A stretch of 64,000 bases of DNA from Mansonella perstans (GCA_037074765.1 JBAMDO010000141.1:91682-155681); one strand, 5' to 3'. Counted from the first letter of the stretch, positions 1 to 13,074 are shown. Numbers and translations are program-made. Notes: generated from the sequence alone by a model not told the origin.

Positions 1-383
1 TTAAATAAAAGGTTATAACAGAAATTTTTTGTGAGATTAGTGGAAAAAATATATCCATAGTGAAATATCAGTAATTTTATTTCCTTACGCTGCTGCTAAA
101 AATTGATATTCAATAATAGAGACAATGATAGCCTTTATATTGTCCAATTTTAATACAATGCTATTAAGATTGTTCGTTGAATATTTAGCAATAGTGATAG
201 TAGCAGTGATTTTATGTAATTAATATTACAAAGTTGATTGATTGAAGAATGTTAATTAAATTTTGTAAAGTTTGAACAAAGGGAATGATATTCATTTTTT
301 TGTCTTTCTTATAAATAATTTCGAAGGAACATTTCGACAATTTATAACCGTAAAATTTTATAAATAATGCAATAATTTAGGTA
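1..383. other. AT-rich upstream region, no gene seen
   Basis: No convincing coding exon or RNA gene is visible. It would hold the promoter and 5' leader of the CARD gene that starts at 384. Confidence 0.5.
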
Positions 384-1276
384 ATGTCTGCCGATTCTCA
401 AGCGATACTTTGTTCACGTCCGTTAGCTGATATTCGCATTGAACAAGGTTATCACTTGGATCAATTACGATCAAAATTAATTGATCTCGATATGCGTGAT
501 TTAGTCCCACAGTTGGTTGCACGACACGTTTTACGTTCACAAGAAATGAGAGCAGTGTATTCCGTGGTTACATTTCTGAATCTTTCTTTTTTTTTTAAAT
601 TCTTTTTCAATTTTAAATATTTCAAATTTTATTTATGTGCAGGCTATTTATTAAAATAAATTTTCAAACTGAATTTTTGCTACTTTCGAATAAATTTACA
701 TCGGCGAGCATCAATTCTTATTACCTATTTCATATTTGGTAATTTTTAATAAAATTAATACTTTTAATGACTTTTCTTTCTGATTTCCGGTTAAACGACA
801 AATTTTACTGTTCCTCTGCATTGAAGTTCACGAGAAAAATAAAAACTCATGTTATTTTGAAATTTTTTAGAGGAATTTTGGGAATTCCCATGAGTTAATA
901 GAATTTTTCCCGTTAATCACATTTTTATACGATATTTTTAACTTTAATATACTTTAACGTTAGAAGTAAGAATCGAATGAACCGTTATTTACAAAAGTAC
1001 AAACCAATAGCATCATTTACCTGTTTGCTTGTTTTCTCTTTAAATTTGAGGTTCATTTCTTCTCTTCTGGATTTCATTTCATAAAAACTAACATAATTAA
1101 TTATTACTTACGATCAGGTAAAACGTGAAGAGCAAGTTGATAAGTTGATTGAAATACTCAAAACGAAAAATCATTGGCTTGGACCACTAATCGATACACT
1201 GATAAGGAATGGACGCGCCACACTAGCAAAAGAACTATTGGCAATAAGTGGCACAAAAACTAACAAATCTATTTGA
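384..1276 (+). CDS. CARD-only protein, two exons
   Basis: Exon 1 is 384-563 (or to 566; two GT donors three bases apart) and exon 2 is 1118-1276, joined in phase 0 at a cag|gta acceptor. The product is about 112 residues, almost all one domain. It has the six-helix pattern of a caspase recruitment domain: the helix region DLVPQLVARHVLRSQEM, then KREEQVDKLIEIL, then WLGPLIDTLIRNGRATLAKELL, close in spacing to the CARDs of CED-3, CED-4 and APAF1. CARDs pair with other CARDs to assemble caspase-activating platforms in the cytosol. No NB-ARC P-loop or caspase domain follows on this strand, so it looks CARD-only, as in small adaptor or decoy regulators. It could instead be the orphaned first exons of a larger gene. 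Domain call is from pattern recognition; the coding call is strong because the fold runs across the splice junction. Confidence 0.8.
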
Positions 1277-1311
1277 TTTCCCAATTTTTCGATTTAAATT
1301 TCATTTTAAAT

Positions 1312-1382
1312 GACATATTTGTTAGCAATAATAATCAAAATTTTTTTTACATATTTGTTAGCAATAATAATCAAAATTTCAA
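1312..1382. repeat. Short tandem duplication, two units
   Basis: A segment beginning acatatttgttagcaataa is present twice about 37 bases apart, just downstream of the CARD gene stop codon. The units differ mainly in the length of a T run. Confidence 0.85.
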
Positions 1383-2271
1383 GAAACTGAAAAATGTTTT
1401 GTCCTAATGATGACGATTTTGTTATAACAGTATCCATTCCTTTTTTTGATTTAAATAAATATATTTTTAATTTTCTCCGCAATACAATTGGCAACGATTA
1501 TTTTTTGCCTTCTTTTTCCATTTTAAATTTGCTTTATTTCTAAATTGCTATTTAATTACTTTATGAACAGATGTTGCATCGATATCAAATTTTTTAAATT
1601 TTTGCACTTTTTTTATAAAATCAAAACCTTCGTTTTACTTTTAAACTTGAAAAATTATTTATTTAACATGGATTTTTCGGAGCAATCTTATCTTTCCATT
1701 CATTTTCTGAAAATTTTTCTAATCTGTATAATTTAAAAAAAAAATTGCTCGAATTTTTCTTTCTTACTTTTTCTCATTTTACATTATTGATGGAATAAAA
1801 TATTAATAAATTATATTGGAGCGAATCTGTTGCTGCAATAAAAATTTTTTCATACCTGAAACTATCCACACACACACAACCAATTCCCAATGCAAGTATT
1901 ATCGCTTGTAAAATTGACAGATTTCATAAACAATAATTTTTCAATCTTTGGCCAGTTATTTCAAAATGTGCTCATGGATGTAAAAAATATTTCGATTTTT
2001 CAAAAAAAAAAAAAAATTCGAAAAAGCAGAAATGATCAAAAATTGTTTTGTTTGGAAAGCCCAGAGCTCGGGCTGGAGATGAGCATGAAAAAATTTGAGG
2101 GACTGATCTTACCGCCTGGGCTTCGTCAGATGGACGAGATTGATGTTGAGAGAGAGAGAGTTATATTATTGAAGAGCTAATTATACAAATATGTCTTCGA
2201 AATTTATCCGAAATTTCTTATTGCATATTTTTGTATTTTTTCTTATCAAAAATTTAATGTCTCACTCATCT
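1383..2271. other. Intergenic, with one weak open frame
   Basis: Mostly AT-rich. The stretch 2040-2180 is less AT-rich than its surroundings and open on the + strand, with residues such as SPELGLEMSMKKFEGLILPP and a short GA repeat near its end. It has no clear start, acceptor or family likeness, so I do not call it a gene. Confidence 0.4.
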
Positions 2272-2770
2272 TTTCTATTTCTATTTTCTTGGATTGTTCC
2301 ACTTTCACTGCTGTAAAAGAAGCAGTGCAACTAATTGTGCTGAAAAAGTGTTCAAATTTAAGATTGGATGTTAAATTAACCAATTGACTTAAATTAATTT
2401 TGAAAATAATTTTAAATAAATATAATTAACTCGAAAATTATTACTACCGCAAGTGAATAAGTTTTTTAGTATTTCAAAATAATTTAAATTATTTTTCAGC
2501 AAATAATTTTCATCCTTCACTTACTCAGTGTGCTATATCAACTCCAGTTTTCATTCAAATTTTGGAAATGTTCGATTTAAAGTTATTGGAATAAATTCAT
2601 TTGTTCCTCATTGCAAAGATTTAGAATAAATCTGGATTCTTCGGCGCTCATCAAAAATGATTGAGATGTTCGAGGTTGTGGTGAACATTTTTTCTGATAG
2701 CGACTGTTACTATTAATTACTGCTTAATATTTTCATGAATCTCATATTATCAAAGAAATTAATGAAAATG
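2272..2770 (-). repeat. Inverted, diverged copy of the 6270-6790 segment
   Basis: Read on the minus strand, this stretch follows 6270-6790, including the region around the first exon of the coiled-coil gene. The exon equivalent near 2280-2330 is decayed: the start codon has become GTG and the frame stops early. By eye, divergence is much greater than between the neighbouring direct copies. Confidence 0.75.
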
Positions 2771-2847
2771 ATTGACAAACTAACTGATAAATTTACATAA
2801 AAACTTCCAAGTTTTTTCTGTAATATATTCACTTCAAACTTTATTAT

Positions 2848-3880
2848 AATTTGATAGTTTTTAACTATTAGATTGTTAATTTAAAAAAGAACTTGTGCTA
2901 CTTTTTTCCTTTTCTCTTTTAAAAAAAGTTTTAATCCCCCGTAAAGTTTTCAGAAATTTCTGTTCCAAATTAAGGCTTTTGTTGCAAAATTGCAATCCTT
3001 TGAAAAATTTTGTGTTTACAAGCGTGTGAAGAAGTCAAATGAAGCTGTCAAAAAATTGAAAAATCATTTCTACAAATTAAGCAGGAAAATTAGAACTGCA
3101 ACGGATGCTGCTGTTCGAAATGCAGATGTCATAAACAGGACAGTGGATGTATTCCCCGCTGCAGAAACGGCTCGTAGCGTAAATTTCCATTCTGTTAATT
3201 GTATTCACAAGTTTGAACCATGGCGGGAATCAGTTATCAAAGATAGCATTGATTATGAGGATTTCCAGTAACGATGAATCAATGCTTAGCGCCAATCTGT
3301 CATTAAAGTTAACTGCTTCAGCAAATATGAACCTTTCTCGAGATAATGTAATTAATATTGCAGAAGGTGTCATAATTTCATTCAGTATTCTGCAGTTGCA
3401 GCAAAAAAAAAGGAAAAAAGTTTTTCAAGAAGAATTTTGTTAAATTTCCCTCATTTCAATGCTTTAAAAAAATTGTGAATTTTCCTATTTTCAGAAGTTT
3501 AAAAGTATTAGTGGATATGAATGAAGAGGCAAAAAAAATTGAAGAGCAACTTTTTGCATTCAGAAAACTAAATCGTCGCAAAAATTAATGTAGAAATATA
3601 CCGTTGTTCTATCATTTAGCAAGGCTAATTTAAACTTTCAATTAGTTTCATATTGCACTTCTGTTAATAACGAATAGTAAACTGTAAGAATAATAGTTGA
3701 AAATTTTTAGCATTTCTAACAATATTTGCCGTAATTTTACTTGTATTAGTTGTAATTATTAAAAAGTTGTGAAGAAACGAACTAATGAAGCCATGGATCA
3801 TTATCGTGATATAGCACATGATTGCCGTGAGAAGATTGAAACAGTGGAAATTCTTCAAAATGAAGTAAGTCTTTATCCAA
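2848..3880 (+). pseudogene. Duplicated partial copy of the coiled-coil gene region
   Basis: Bases 2848-3349 match 5761-6262 without gaps and at roughly 97% identity by eye. Bases 3350 to about 3880 match 6954 to about 7480. The copy carries versions of exons 2 and 3 of the coiled-coil gene but has no forward first exon, which lies inverted upstream at 2272-2770. Its exon 2 equivalent has one extra base near 3565, so the frame leaves the conserved KLEEQLFAIRNQ reading and stops at AAAAATTAA. Its exon 3 equivalent keeps a strong GTAAGT donor that the other copy has lost. A 91-codon open stretch (2999-3271) is shared with the other copy with few residue changes, has no ATG start, and may be an exon of something I do not recognise. 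Best read as a decayed duplicate, although the shared open stretch could still be expressed. Confidence 0.7.
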
Positions 3881-5442
3881 TTTCAAAACAGAATGTTTCT
3901 TTGACAAATTGCTTTATTGAAATAAAAAGTAAGCATTGTGAATAAATGGATTAATTGATTAGATGTTAATCATAAAGCGAAAAGTAATTGATGGAATAAG
4001 ATAAAAATTGTTTTTTTTTTTTCTCATGGAATATAGAGATGATGGCTTTACATTAGTGTGTAAATGATTCTGAAAGATAATATTAGATACTTCAAGGAAA
4101 TCAAGTCTTTCTATTCGTATTGTTAAATTGCTAATAATGGGGAGAGATTACTTGTCGCCATTTATATACAGATGGTGACAGTTTCTTTAAGTAAAAATAA
4201 TTTAAATTGTACTGTTCGTTCTCAATTCTTCTTTTAGCTTCCGATTGAATTTTAATGAGAAAAATTATTTTACATAATGAAATGTTACTTCTATAGGAAA
4301 AAAAAAAAAATTTTACCTAATTTCCTAATTTTCAAAGGATAAAACTATCCTATTTCTCTTAATTGAATTTCTTTCCCTTTCCTTTGCTATACAAATTATT
4401 GTATTTACCACAAAGGGTAAAAATTTTTTCACATTTCACAATACTGATTTTGGCAGAAATCTGAATTCTAACATATATAATCTACATATATATATCTATA
4501 TATAGAAACTCGAAGAGAATTTGATCAAGTTTCTAAATAAGTATTTTGATTGTATATTATGTCTAACATCTCATAAGCATAATATCCATTTGGTATTGAT
4601 TTTAATATCAGTATGCAATTGCTCTCGAAATTCAGACCTCTTCTGTATATATTAAGCATCCTTTTACACTGGCACTGTATCCAATTTGATTAGTAATGCT
4701 ACTCTGAATGCGCACTCTATTTAGATTATTTTTCGCTATTTACAGCTTCAATCCCGACAAAGAATTTTTAATACATTCCCATTTTTTTATTAATTCCAGC
4801 TTACAATCATCATCATGGACCCAACTACTCATTGCTATTGCCAGTTTTATCGTTTTGTAATAATGTTTGATGAAATAATTATTGGTTTTCATATTCTTTT
4901 GTTGAACGAATTAATCGCCGCAAGCATTCGAGGATTTCTTCTACCAACGAATAGTTTTTACTGAATTATCTGCTATCTTAAATAGTTAAATTAGTTAAAT
5001 AGAATCAGTTATCTTAAATCAAAATCTTAAATTATTCATGAGTTACAATATTCTAAAATTAATTATTTATTTGATCTCTTAAACAATTTTCATTCAACTT
5101 TTTGATTGTATTCAGGAATATTGAAATTTTTATTGACTGCACCGAAACGCCGTTTTTTTAATTGTCCAGATTCTACAATGGGTTTGATAATTCTTGAAAA
5201 AAAAAAATGAAATTTCCGTAAACTGTTCAAAGAGAGGTCGTTAAATGGTACATTCTACTGTTGCAAGATTTTTGAGGAAGTAAATTATAATTTTTTATTT
5301 AATAAATTTGTACTAGATGGATTTTTTGAATATTCATAAATAAAATTCATAAATATATGTGCAGTATTAATGATATAATCATTTAAAGCACTGATAAACA
5401 ATTTAGAAAAGCGGCTGTCATTGCGAAAACAGTGTAGTATTT
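3881..5442. other. Intergenic AT-rich DNA, no gene seen
   Basis: Poly-A/T runs and a short TA-rich alternating stretch near 4470-4505. No exon-like open frame with splice signals was found on either strand. Confidence 0.5.
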
Positions 5443-5516
5443 GATGTTACTTAAACAATGTTTTGCAGTTATGGATGAGGATGTTACTTAAACAATGTTT
5501 TGCAGTTATGGATGAG
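5443..5516. repeat. Perfect tandem duplication, 37-bp unit
   Basis: Two adjacent identical 37-base units starting gatgttacttaaacaatg. The lack of any difference suggests a recent duplication. Confidence 0.95.
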
Positions 5517-5760
5517 TTTTGTAAATAAATGAAGAACTTTTTCAAAAACAAAAAATTTGTAGATTTTTCTTACAAAGTTAGTTTAAAATACTTCATAAAG
5601 TGTAGAAATTAAACTAAAACTTGGGTCGTATCAGTTATCAAATAATGCCAAAAGATTGATGTGTTTTGTAGATGTCCAAAAAGACAGAAGATATTCGAGC
5701 GCTGAAGTTAAAAAAATCTGACAAGTTTCTTTCATATATTATATTTTTCCTGAAATAATT

Positions 5761-6262
5761 AATTTGATAGTTTTTAACTATTAGATTGTTAATTTAAAAA
5801 AGGACTTGTGCTACTTTTTTCGTTTTCTCTTTTAAAAAAAGTTTTAATCTCTCGTAAAGCTTTCAGAAATTTCTGTTCCAAATTAAGACTTTTGTTGCAA
5901 AATTGCAATTCTTTGAGAAATTTTGTGTTTACAAGCGTGTGAAGAAGTCAAATGAAGCAGTCAAAAAATTGAAAAATCATTTCTACAAATTAAGCAGGAA
6001 AATTAGAACTGCAACGGATGCTGCTGTTCGAAATGCAGATGTCATAAACAGGACAGTGGATGTATTACCCACTGCAGAAACGGCTCGTAGCGTAAATTTC
6101 CATTCTGTTAATTGTATTCACAAGTTTGAACCATGGCGGGAATCAGTTATCAAAGATAGCATTGATTATGAGGATTTCCAGTAACGATGAATCAATGCTT
6201 AGCGCCAATCTGTCATTAACGTTAACTGCTTCAGCAAATATGAACCTTTCTCGAGATAATGT
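5761..6262 (+). repeat. Direct repeat of 2848-3349, with shared open stretch
   Basis: Gap-free match to the copy 2913 bases upstream. It carries an open stretch ending at 6184, with residues such as KRVKKSNEAVKKLKNHFY and SVNCIHKFEPWRESVIKD, preserved in both copies with only a few amino-acid changes. There is no ATG at its start, so it would have to be an internal or trans-spliced exon. The product resembles a basic helical segment; no family recognised. Confidence 0.6.
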
Positions 6263-6730
6263 GCAGTCATTCATTATTTTCTTTCATAACATGAGAATTC
6301 ATGAAAATATTAAGCAGTAATAAGCAGTCAACAATCGCTATCAGATCATTCATTACAGTCTCGAACAGTATTGATGAGCACCGAAGATATCCAGGGTTTA
6401 TTCTAAACCTTAGTAATAAAAAACAAATAATTTATTCAAATAGCTTTAAATCGAACATTTGCAAGGAGTATGATAAATAAAAAATATGAGTGAAATCCAA
6501 AATTGTTACAAAAGACTGAGTAAGTGAAAGATGAAAATTATTTGATTCGAAAGCAATTTAAATTATTTTGAAATATAAGAACTTTACTTGTTTTAGTAAT
6601 ATTTTCGAGTCTTTTGTATTTATTAAAAATTGTTTTTAAAACCAAATCAAGTTAATCAGTTAATTTAACATTCAATCTTGAATTTGAACACTTTTCCGCT
6701 CAATTAATTGAGCCTGCTGCATTTACAGCA

Positions 6731-8987
6731 ATGAAAATGGAACAACCCGAGGAAGTAGAAATGGAAAATTTGAGTGATACAGAGATCGAAAAACAACTTG
6801 CATCATTAAATCAGTAAAAATTATTTCAGTAATTTTAAAAATCCCAATTTTTATTTCCAATTTTCCAATCTAATGTTACTGGACCAATCATTTAGAATTT
6901 AGAAAATCTTTTAAATTAAGTGGTAGATCTGATTACAAAACAATACCGCATGTAATTAATATTGCAGAAGGTATCATAATTTCATTCAGCATTCTGCAGT
7001 TGCAGCAAAAAAAAAGGAAAAAAGTTTTTCAAGAAGAATTTTGTTAAAATTTCCTCATTTCAATGCTTTAAAAAAATTGTGAATTTTCCTATTTTCAGAC
7101 GTTTAAAAGCATTAGTGGATATGAATGAAGAGGCAAAAAAACTTGAAGAGCAACTTTTTGCAATCAGAAATCAAATCGTCGCAAAAATTAATGTAGAAAT
7201 ATACCGTTGTTCTATCATTTAGCAAGACTATTTTAAACTTTCAATTAGTTTCATTCATATTGCACTTCTGTTAATAACAAATGGTAAACTGTAAGAACAA
7301 CAGTTTAAAATTTTTAGCTTTTATAACAGTATTTCTCGTAATTTTACTAGTATTAGTTATAATTATTAAAAGGTTGTGAAGAAAAAAATTAGTGAAGCTA
7401 TGGATCATTATCGTGATATAGCACATGGTTGCCGTGAGAAGATTGAAACAGTGGAAATTCTTCAAAATGAATTAAGTATTTATCAGGTTTTAAAGCGAAG
7501 TGTTTTATTTAACAAATTTCTTTACTGCAACAAAAAGTAAACATCCTGATTAAATGGATATTAATAATATATGCTAGATAGCTGAGTTAATTGTAATAAT
7601 ATGGCTTGAAGGAATGAGTGAAAAATTGTTTTACAAGTTCTATAAGCTAGTTTTGCAGAAATTTTACCAGAAACCTTTTTCATAAAATTTGACAGGACCT
7701 TCTGTGAACTCTGCATATTTTTTTTCAAATTTTTGCTTTTTTTTTTGCTAAAATTTAACGAGATCCCTTTTTCCTGAAATTACCCTGACTTATCCCGAAT
7801 TCCTTTTTGTGGAAATTCCACAGATCTTTTTGCTAAATTCTGCGGAATGTTTTTTGCTGAAATCAGACATCATCCTCGCTTAAATTCAATAAGATCCTTT
7901 CTTTTGAAAATTTATTTTCTGCTAAAATCCGATGGCATCTGTTTGCTAAGTTCAGTTGAAATTCTAAAACATTGGATTTCGTAAATTAATAAAAGCAAAG
8001 CGAAGTTGATATATTACAGTATATTATATATACTTTGGAATTTAATAAGAATTGCACGAACAATCTCAGAGCAATAACTTTTTATTTCTAATTTACGAAA
8101 TATTCAATTTACTCATATGATTTTTATGCTTCGATATTTGAATATAAAGAAAAAATTAATATATTAAATTGCAATAATTGATAATCAAATAACTGTAAGA
8201 AATAATTTATTCATAAGAATTACAGATGTTAATGGATCTCAAAGAGAGGATTGACAAGCTTAATGATATGTGCACGGATATTAATAATCAAGTAAATGAT
8301 ATGTTAGCAACGCTGAATGCGCACAATGTTGGTGAAACAAGTGCATTGTATGTAATTACCGCATATTCGGTCGATTTTATCATGCGCTTTTTTCAACAAA
8401 TATATGTTTCAATCATTTCAGTTGCAAAGGTATATCAATATCTGATTGCATTAATTGTTCAAACAGCAATTATTTTAAAATTTTCATCAAGATTATTTCT
8501 GTTGTTATTAAATTATTTACAAAATATTTTATTAAGTATTCTAATTATCTTAAATTTTGTCAATTTCCTATTCCCAATTAATTGCATATTTATTTTACCT
8601 CATATCTTTATCTGTCCAAAATTTATTTGTTTTTACACTTAGCAAAACAAAAGTATCGAAAATGATTAAAAATTTTGAAATTAATTAATTCATTAATATT
8701 ATTCTTAATTAATAAGATGTATTTCAGGAAAACAAAATAGAACTTTCTCATTTCTAGAAGCAATATTTAAGCCAGTAAATTTGCAAAAATGTTTTATAGT
8801 TTTAAAAAATCACAAATAAGTTTAATTATTTCATTTTATCATAGTTCATTCAAAAATTTTGATATAATATGGGAAAAATTTTCAGTATTGTTCCGCAAAA
8901 GCATTATTTATAGCATCAAATACTGCATCATCAACTGCTATCAGTAATAGCGACAATGTTGATACAATTTTATCAGCACCTCTATAA
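6731..8987 (+). CDS. Small coiled-coil protein, five exons, family unknown
   Basis: Exons by phase: 6731-6813, 7099-7192, 7373-7486, 8226-8351, 8886-8987, giving 519 bases (172 residues plus stop). The first exon is acidic (MKMEQPEEVEMENLSDTEIE). Exons 2-4 are heptad-like helix: RLKALVDMNEEAKKLEEQL, then KISEAMDHYRDIAHGCREK, then LKERIDKLNDMCTDINNQV. The tail is Ser/Ala-rich and ends SDNVDTILSAPL. The size and all-helical layout resemble small subunits of coiled-coil assemblies such as BLOC-1/BORC or kinetochore complexes, but I do not recognise the family. The exon 3 donor is uncertain. The duplicate upstream has GTAAGT where this copy reads TTAAGT at 7472, so splicing here probably moved 15 bases to CAG|GTTTTA, adding five residues. 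Exon 4 could also read through in frame to 8642, giving a hydrophobic tail. Confidence 0.65.
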
Positions 8988-9879
8988 TTTTAAGAGCTAA
9001 TTAATTGAATGTAAAACAATCATGTGAAAAAAAGTAATTGTACATTTTGTTTTGCAAATGTTGAAAAACAGACAAAATACGCAAAGTTATTTTTTTTTCA
9101 AAAATTCCAGCTTACGTTTCACGTAAACGATTTTGGTTCATCTGTAGAAAAAAATTGAATTAAGTATTTCTGTTTTTACTAAATTAATTTATTCGAATTA
9201 TTTACTTGTATTTTCATTATTTTGATTATAATCAAACTCAGTGCGCATTTTGTTATGGATAAATTTGCAATTTCCCGGTTTTCGAAAACAAAATAATGGC
9301 AGTATTAAACTACAATTGAAAATTATCTCTTTTAAAATTCATCTGCCGATTATTTCAAATCTCCTTTCATTCGAAACATATGATTTGTCGCAATCATATT
9401 AGAATAATGTTAAAAAAAGAAAATGCTTAGTCATCATATCATTAGTAATAACGAAAAATTCATTTAAGTGCCAAATTTTTCTTCATTTTTTGGACTTTTA
9501 AAAGTTAAAAATTATTCATTTCATTCATAAAGAATATAAAATGATTCATTTAAAAGAAACAGGATGACAACGAACAAATAAAGGGTCATTCAACACTCAC
9601 AGAAATCAAACAACGCAGTAAATTCGCTAAAAAAAAAAAAACAAAAATCCAAAAAAAAAAATGTACTGTCTTATCCAGACCCATATTTAGATCACTTTGC
9701 TCCTGGAAAACAGCTGTTTTTAGTTGAAATTTACACTTCAACATATATATATATAATTTTTGAATAGAAAGACTGAAAAATATTGCAAAAATACATATTT
9801 TAAAAAAGAATAATACTCAAATGGATATCTAGTTTGTACTCTAAAGTTTGTTGATATCATAAGAATCCAAAATAATTAA

Positions 9880-10125
9880 GCATGATCCAAGACCAATATA
9901 ATTAAACATGACCAAATATAATCTAGTGTAATTGAACATGTCCAAGATAATATTGCTGAAAATCCATTAGAATAAGGCTTCATGACTGAAAATTGCACAA
10001 GGATGTTGATATTACAGTGGAATGTTGAATGAGGAGGAGACATAGTGAACTATCTAATAGCCAAAATCAAATCATCCAAGATCAATATAATTAAGCATAA
10101 CCCAATATAATCTAATATAATTAAA
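9880..10125. repeat. Imperfect repeated motif (ccaagaNcaatataattaa)
   Basis: A stretch around 9885-9950, reading ccaagaccaatataattaa and then a related aatataatcta segment, recurs at 10075-10125 with point changes. It looks like a diverged minisatellite-type duplication. Confidence 0.6.
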
Positions 10126-13074
10126 TATCTCCCATTGCTACTGCTCCTCACGTTGCTATGTCTCCACCTACTGCTGCTCTTCCTAAAACACAGTTTAATA
10201 TTTACAAGCATAATCCGAGATAATTAAACTCTTATCAGTTAGACAATACAAATTAAAGTATGTTGATACCTATTTGTTCATTAAATTTAATTTGAAACAT
10301 TTAACAGAGTAAATGGCACTAAAATAGTAACGAAAAAAAATTGTTGAAATTCTTAAAAATATTTAGCAATTACAGCATAAATTATAGGCCATAAACAATG
10401 GTTGTAATCGATGCAGTTGAATTAGATGTCAAGACTCATTTGTATAACGTTACGTAACAGAGAGCAGCCTTTGCGTGGTTATCACGATCATTTAAATTTG
10501 TCAGAAATGATAAAGGTTATTTAAAAAAAGATAAGGTATTTTTCTCATAGTTTTTTTTATACTTTTTTCATGATTTAAAAAATTTTTTCAGAATAGTTTT
10601 TGCGGGTTTTTTCAGGAGCCTATCATTGTTTCCTGCACAATAAATGATGGAAATAAGTAATAATAACAAATTTCGTCACTTCGCACATCTATGTTATAAA
10701 ACTGAATGCACAACACCCATACTTCGATTTAATTAATAAATACTTCATTTTTTCTTTGCTGTCAAGTTTGAAATAATTTCTAAGAATTTTCTTCCGCAAA
10801 AATTTTTTCCGAAATTTCTTAATTTATTTATAACCTAATAAAGTAGTGTGAAAAAGTATGAAATTTTTCATTTTTTCCGGCAGATTTGAAATAATTTTAA
10901 TAGATTTTGTTTTGCAATAAGTTTTTTTTTAAATTTTTTAAAAATTCATTAAAACTCCAACATGTTTAAGAAATCAAACGTAGTATACTTTTGATAAGAT
11001 AGTATGTCGATGTCGCAGTCTTTAAATGCACCATCATCTTTTATCATTGTTGCTGAACTTTTAATGTCAAAAAAAATTTAGCTAAAATTTGAAAACTTTT
11101 AAAAATTTAGAAATTTAGAAATTTAGAACTAAATTGTAAAAGTGAAATATTGTAAAGGAACATAAAAATCATAATCAGGAAAATTTTTGGAAGAAAATTC
11201 ATGAAAGCATAAAAGCTCTAACAAAATCTCTCAAAGATCAATAAATTTGTCCTGATATTTTTTAAATTCAAGATTAAAATATAATTTTTGAAATGTTTGG
11301 TATTTTTTCGATGGTATCCCATCACATTCAAGTGCTTACCACCTGAATTCGCTTGATGTCACAATAAATGATGAAAACAAGAAAATTGCTGCGGCAAAAA
11401 CTTTTGCTTTGAAATACTTTCTTTTGCCATTTCTACCTGTTTTTTTATTCTTTAAAAAATATGTAAAATTTATTAATTTTAGTAAATTGAAGTTTCTAAC
11501 ATATATAACACTATTTCAATTTCTTCCATAAGTACAACTGCGAATAATTATTTTCTTGTAATGCCTCTAAATAGGCAACTTTTCAATAATTGAAGCACCA
11601 AACATATTAATGCAATTCTCTCCGAATTATTCGCTGTGGTTACTCTAGTATTGCGAACCAGTAGAAATTCTATTCTTTGGCATTACGAGCTAATCAATAT
11701 TGCTATATTTTCGTAGTATGCAATGTAATCGTGAAATATATGCGTAATTTCAATGTAATATGCAAGAAAAAACAATGAGAAATAGATTAATTGAAATGAA
11801 TTTACATACTGAAGAAAATGAGATATAAAAAACTACTTTCATTCGAAGAATGGAAAAAGCTGACAAAAGCCCCTCATAGTGGAGAAATCAAATAGCTCGA
11901 TAATTAAGATATAATTATAAAAATAATTATAATTAATAATGATAAAAATAATGAAATTTCTCAACAGAATGTTACAATCACTCTGAATATACAATTTTAT
12001 AAATAATCAGATATTTGCTATCATTAAATATATTTTACTTCCACATATTCATTTTTTTTTTTTTTTGCGATTTTTTAATTGAATTATTGACTTGATTTAT
12101 CGCTGTATTCCAAAATTTTTATTCATTACAAATATATTAGAATTTACATGCCCCTTTTATTTTGTATGTTTTTATCATATATAATAAAACTTTTTTGAAC
12201 TCTTTAATCCATTACTAGAATTTTCAATCCTATTTCGTTGCTTCATATTTGTTTAGTTGATTACCAAGTTGCTATGTTCCTCGTTGCAAACATACTTTGT
12301 CATTTTAATTTTGTTGGAAAATAGTTTTTTCAGATGCTACTTTTCTTTTTTATTAAAGTGTCATTTAATGCCTGCTTTTTCTGTTTAAATTGACTTCATT
12401 CCATAAATTTTAATAAAAATTAGATTTTCCTTGGGAGAGCAAGAAGCAGAAATTAATTTAGTAATCGGAAATTGAAATGACCAAGTTACATGATTAGCAA
12501 CAATTAATGAATGCTATTTTGCATGCAATTTAAAAATTCAAAATTTCTTTTTAAAAAAAATTGTTGGGGCAACTAATACTAGAACTGTCCAACTCTCCAC
12601 AAGTGGCTCATGTACCCGAAAGGATGAACGATGATTGCGAAACTCTTGGCTTCTCCGTAGACATATTGCAAGAGTATTATTAAATATTTTTCTTTTTACA
12701 AATCCATTATGTTGAAAAAAAATTTACAGTCAAGAAGGAATTCTTTTTGATTTTCTTCAACTCACACAATGCTTAATAATTAATTGCAACAAAGGTTCTT
12801 TTTTCTTTCGCATCAATCAATTTTCGAAAAAAATCACTCAAATGACGCAGCATAGTGACATAAATGCCTCATGCAAACAAAAAAAGTTATGTATTCATCG
12901 TTTATCGTATTTTGAAGAAATTGACCTCTCAGTCTGACCACTAAACTACTTTTAAAGAAATTCAACTAGTATTCCACTATTTATTATCAAATCAATTAAC
13001 TGGAATTGAAAGGAAACTTGGCTACTATAGCATACGATAACTATGTTTATAAGCGAAACATTTACAAAAACTTA

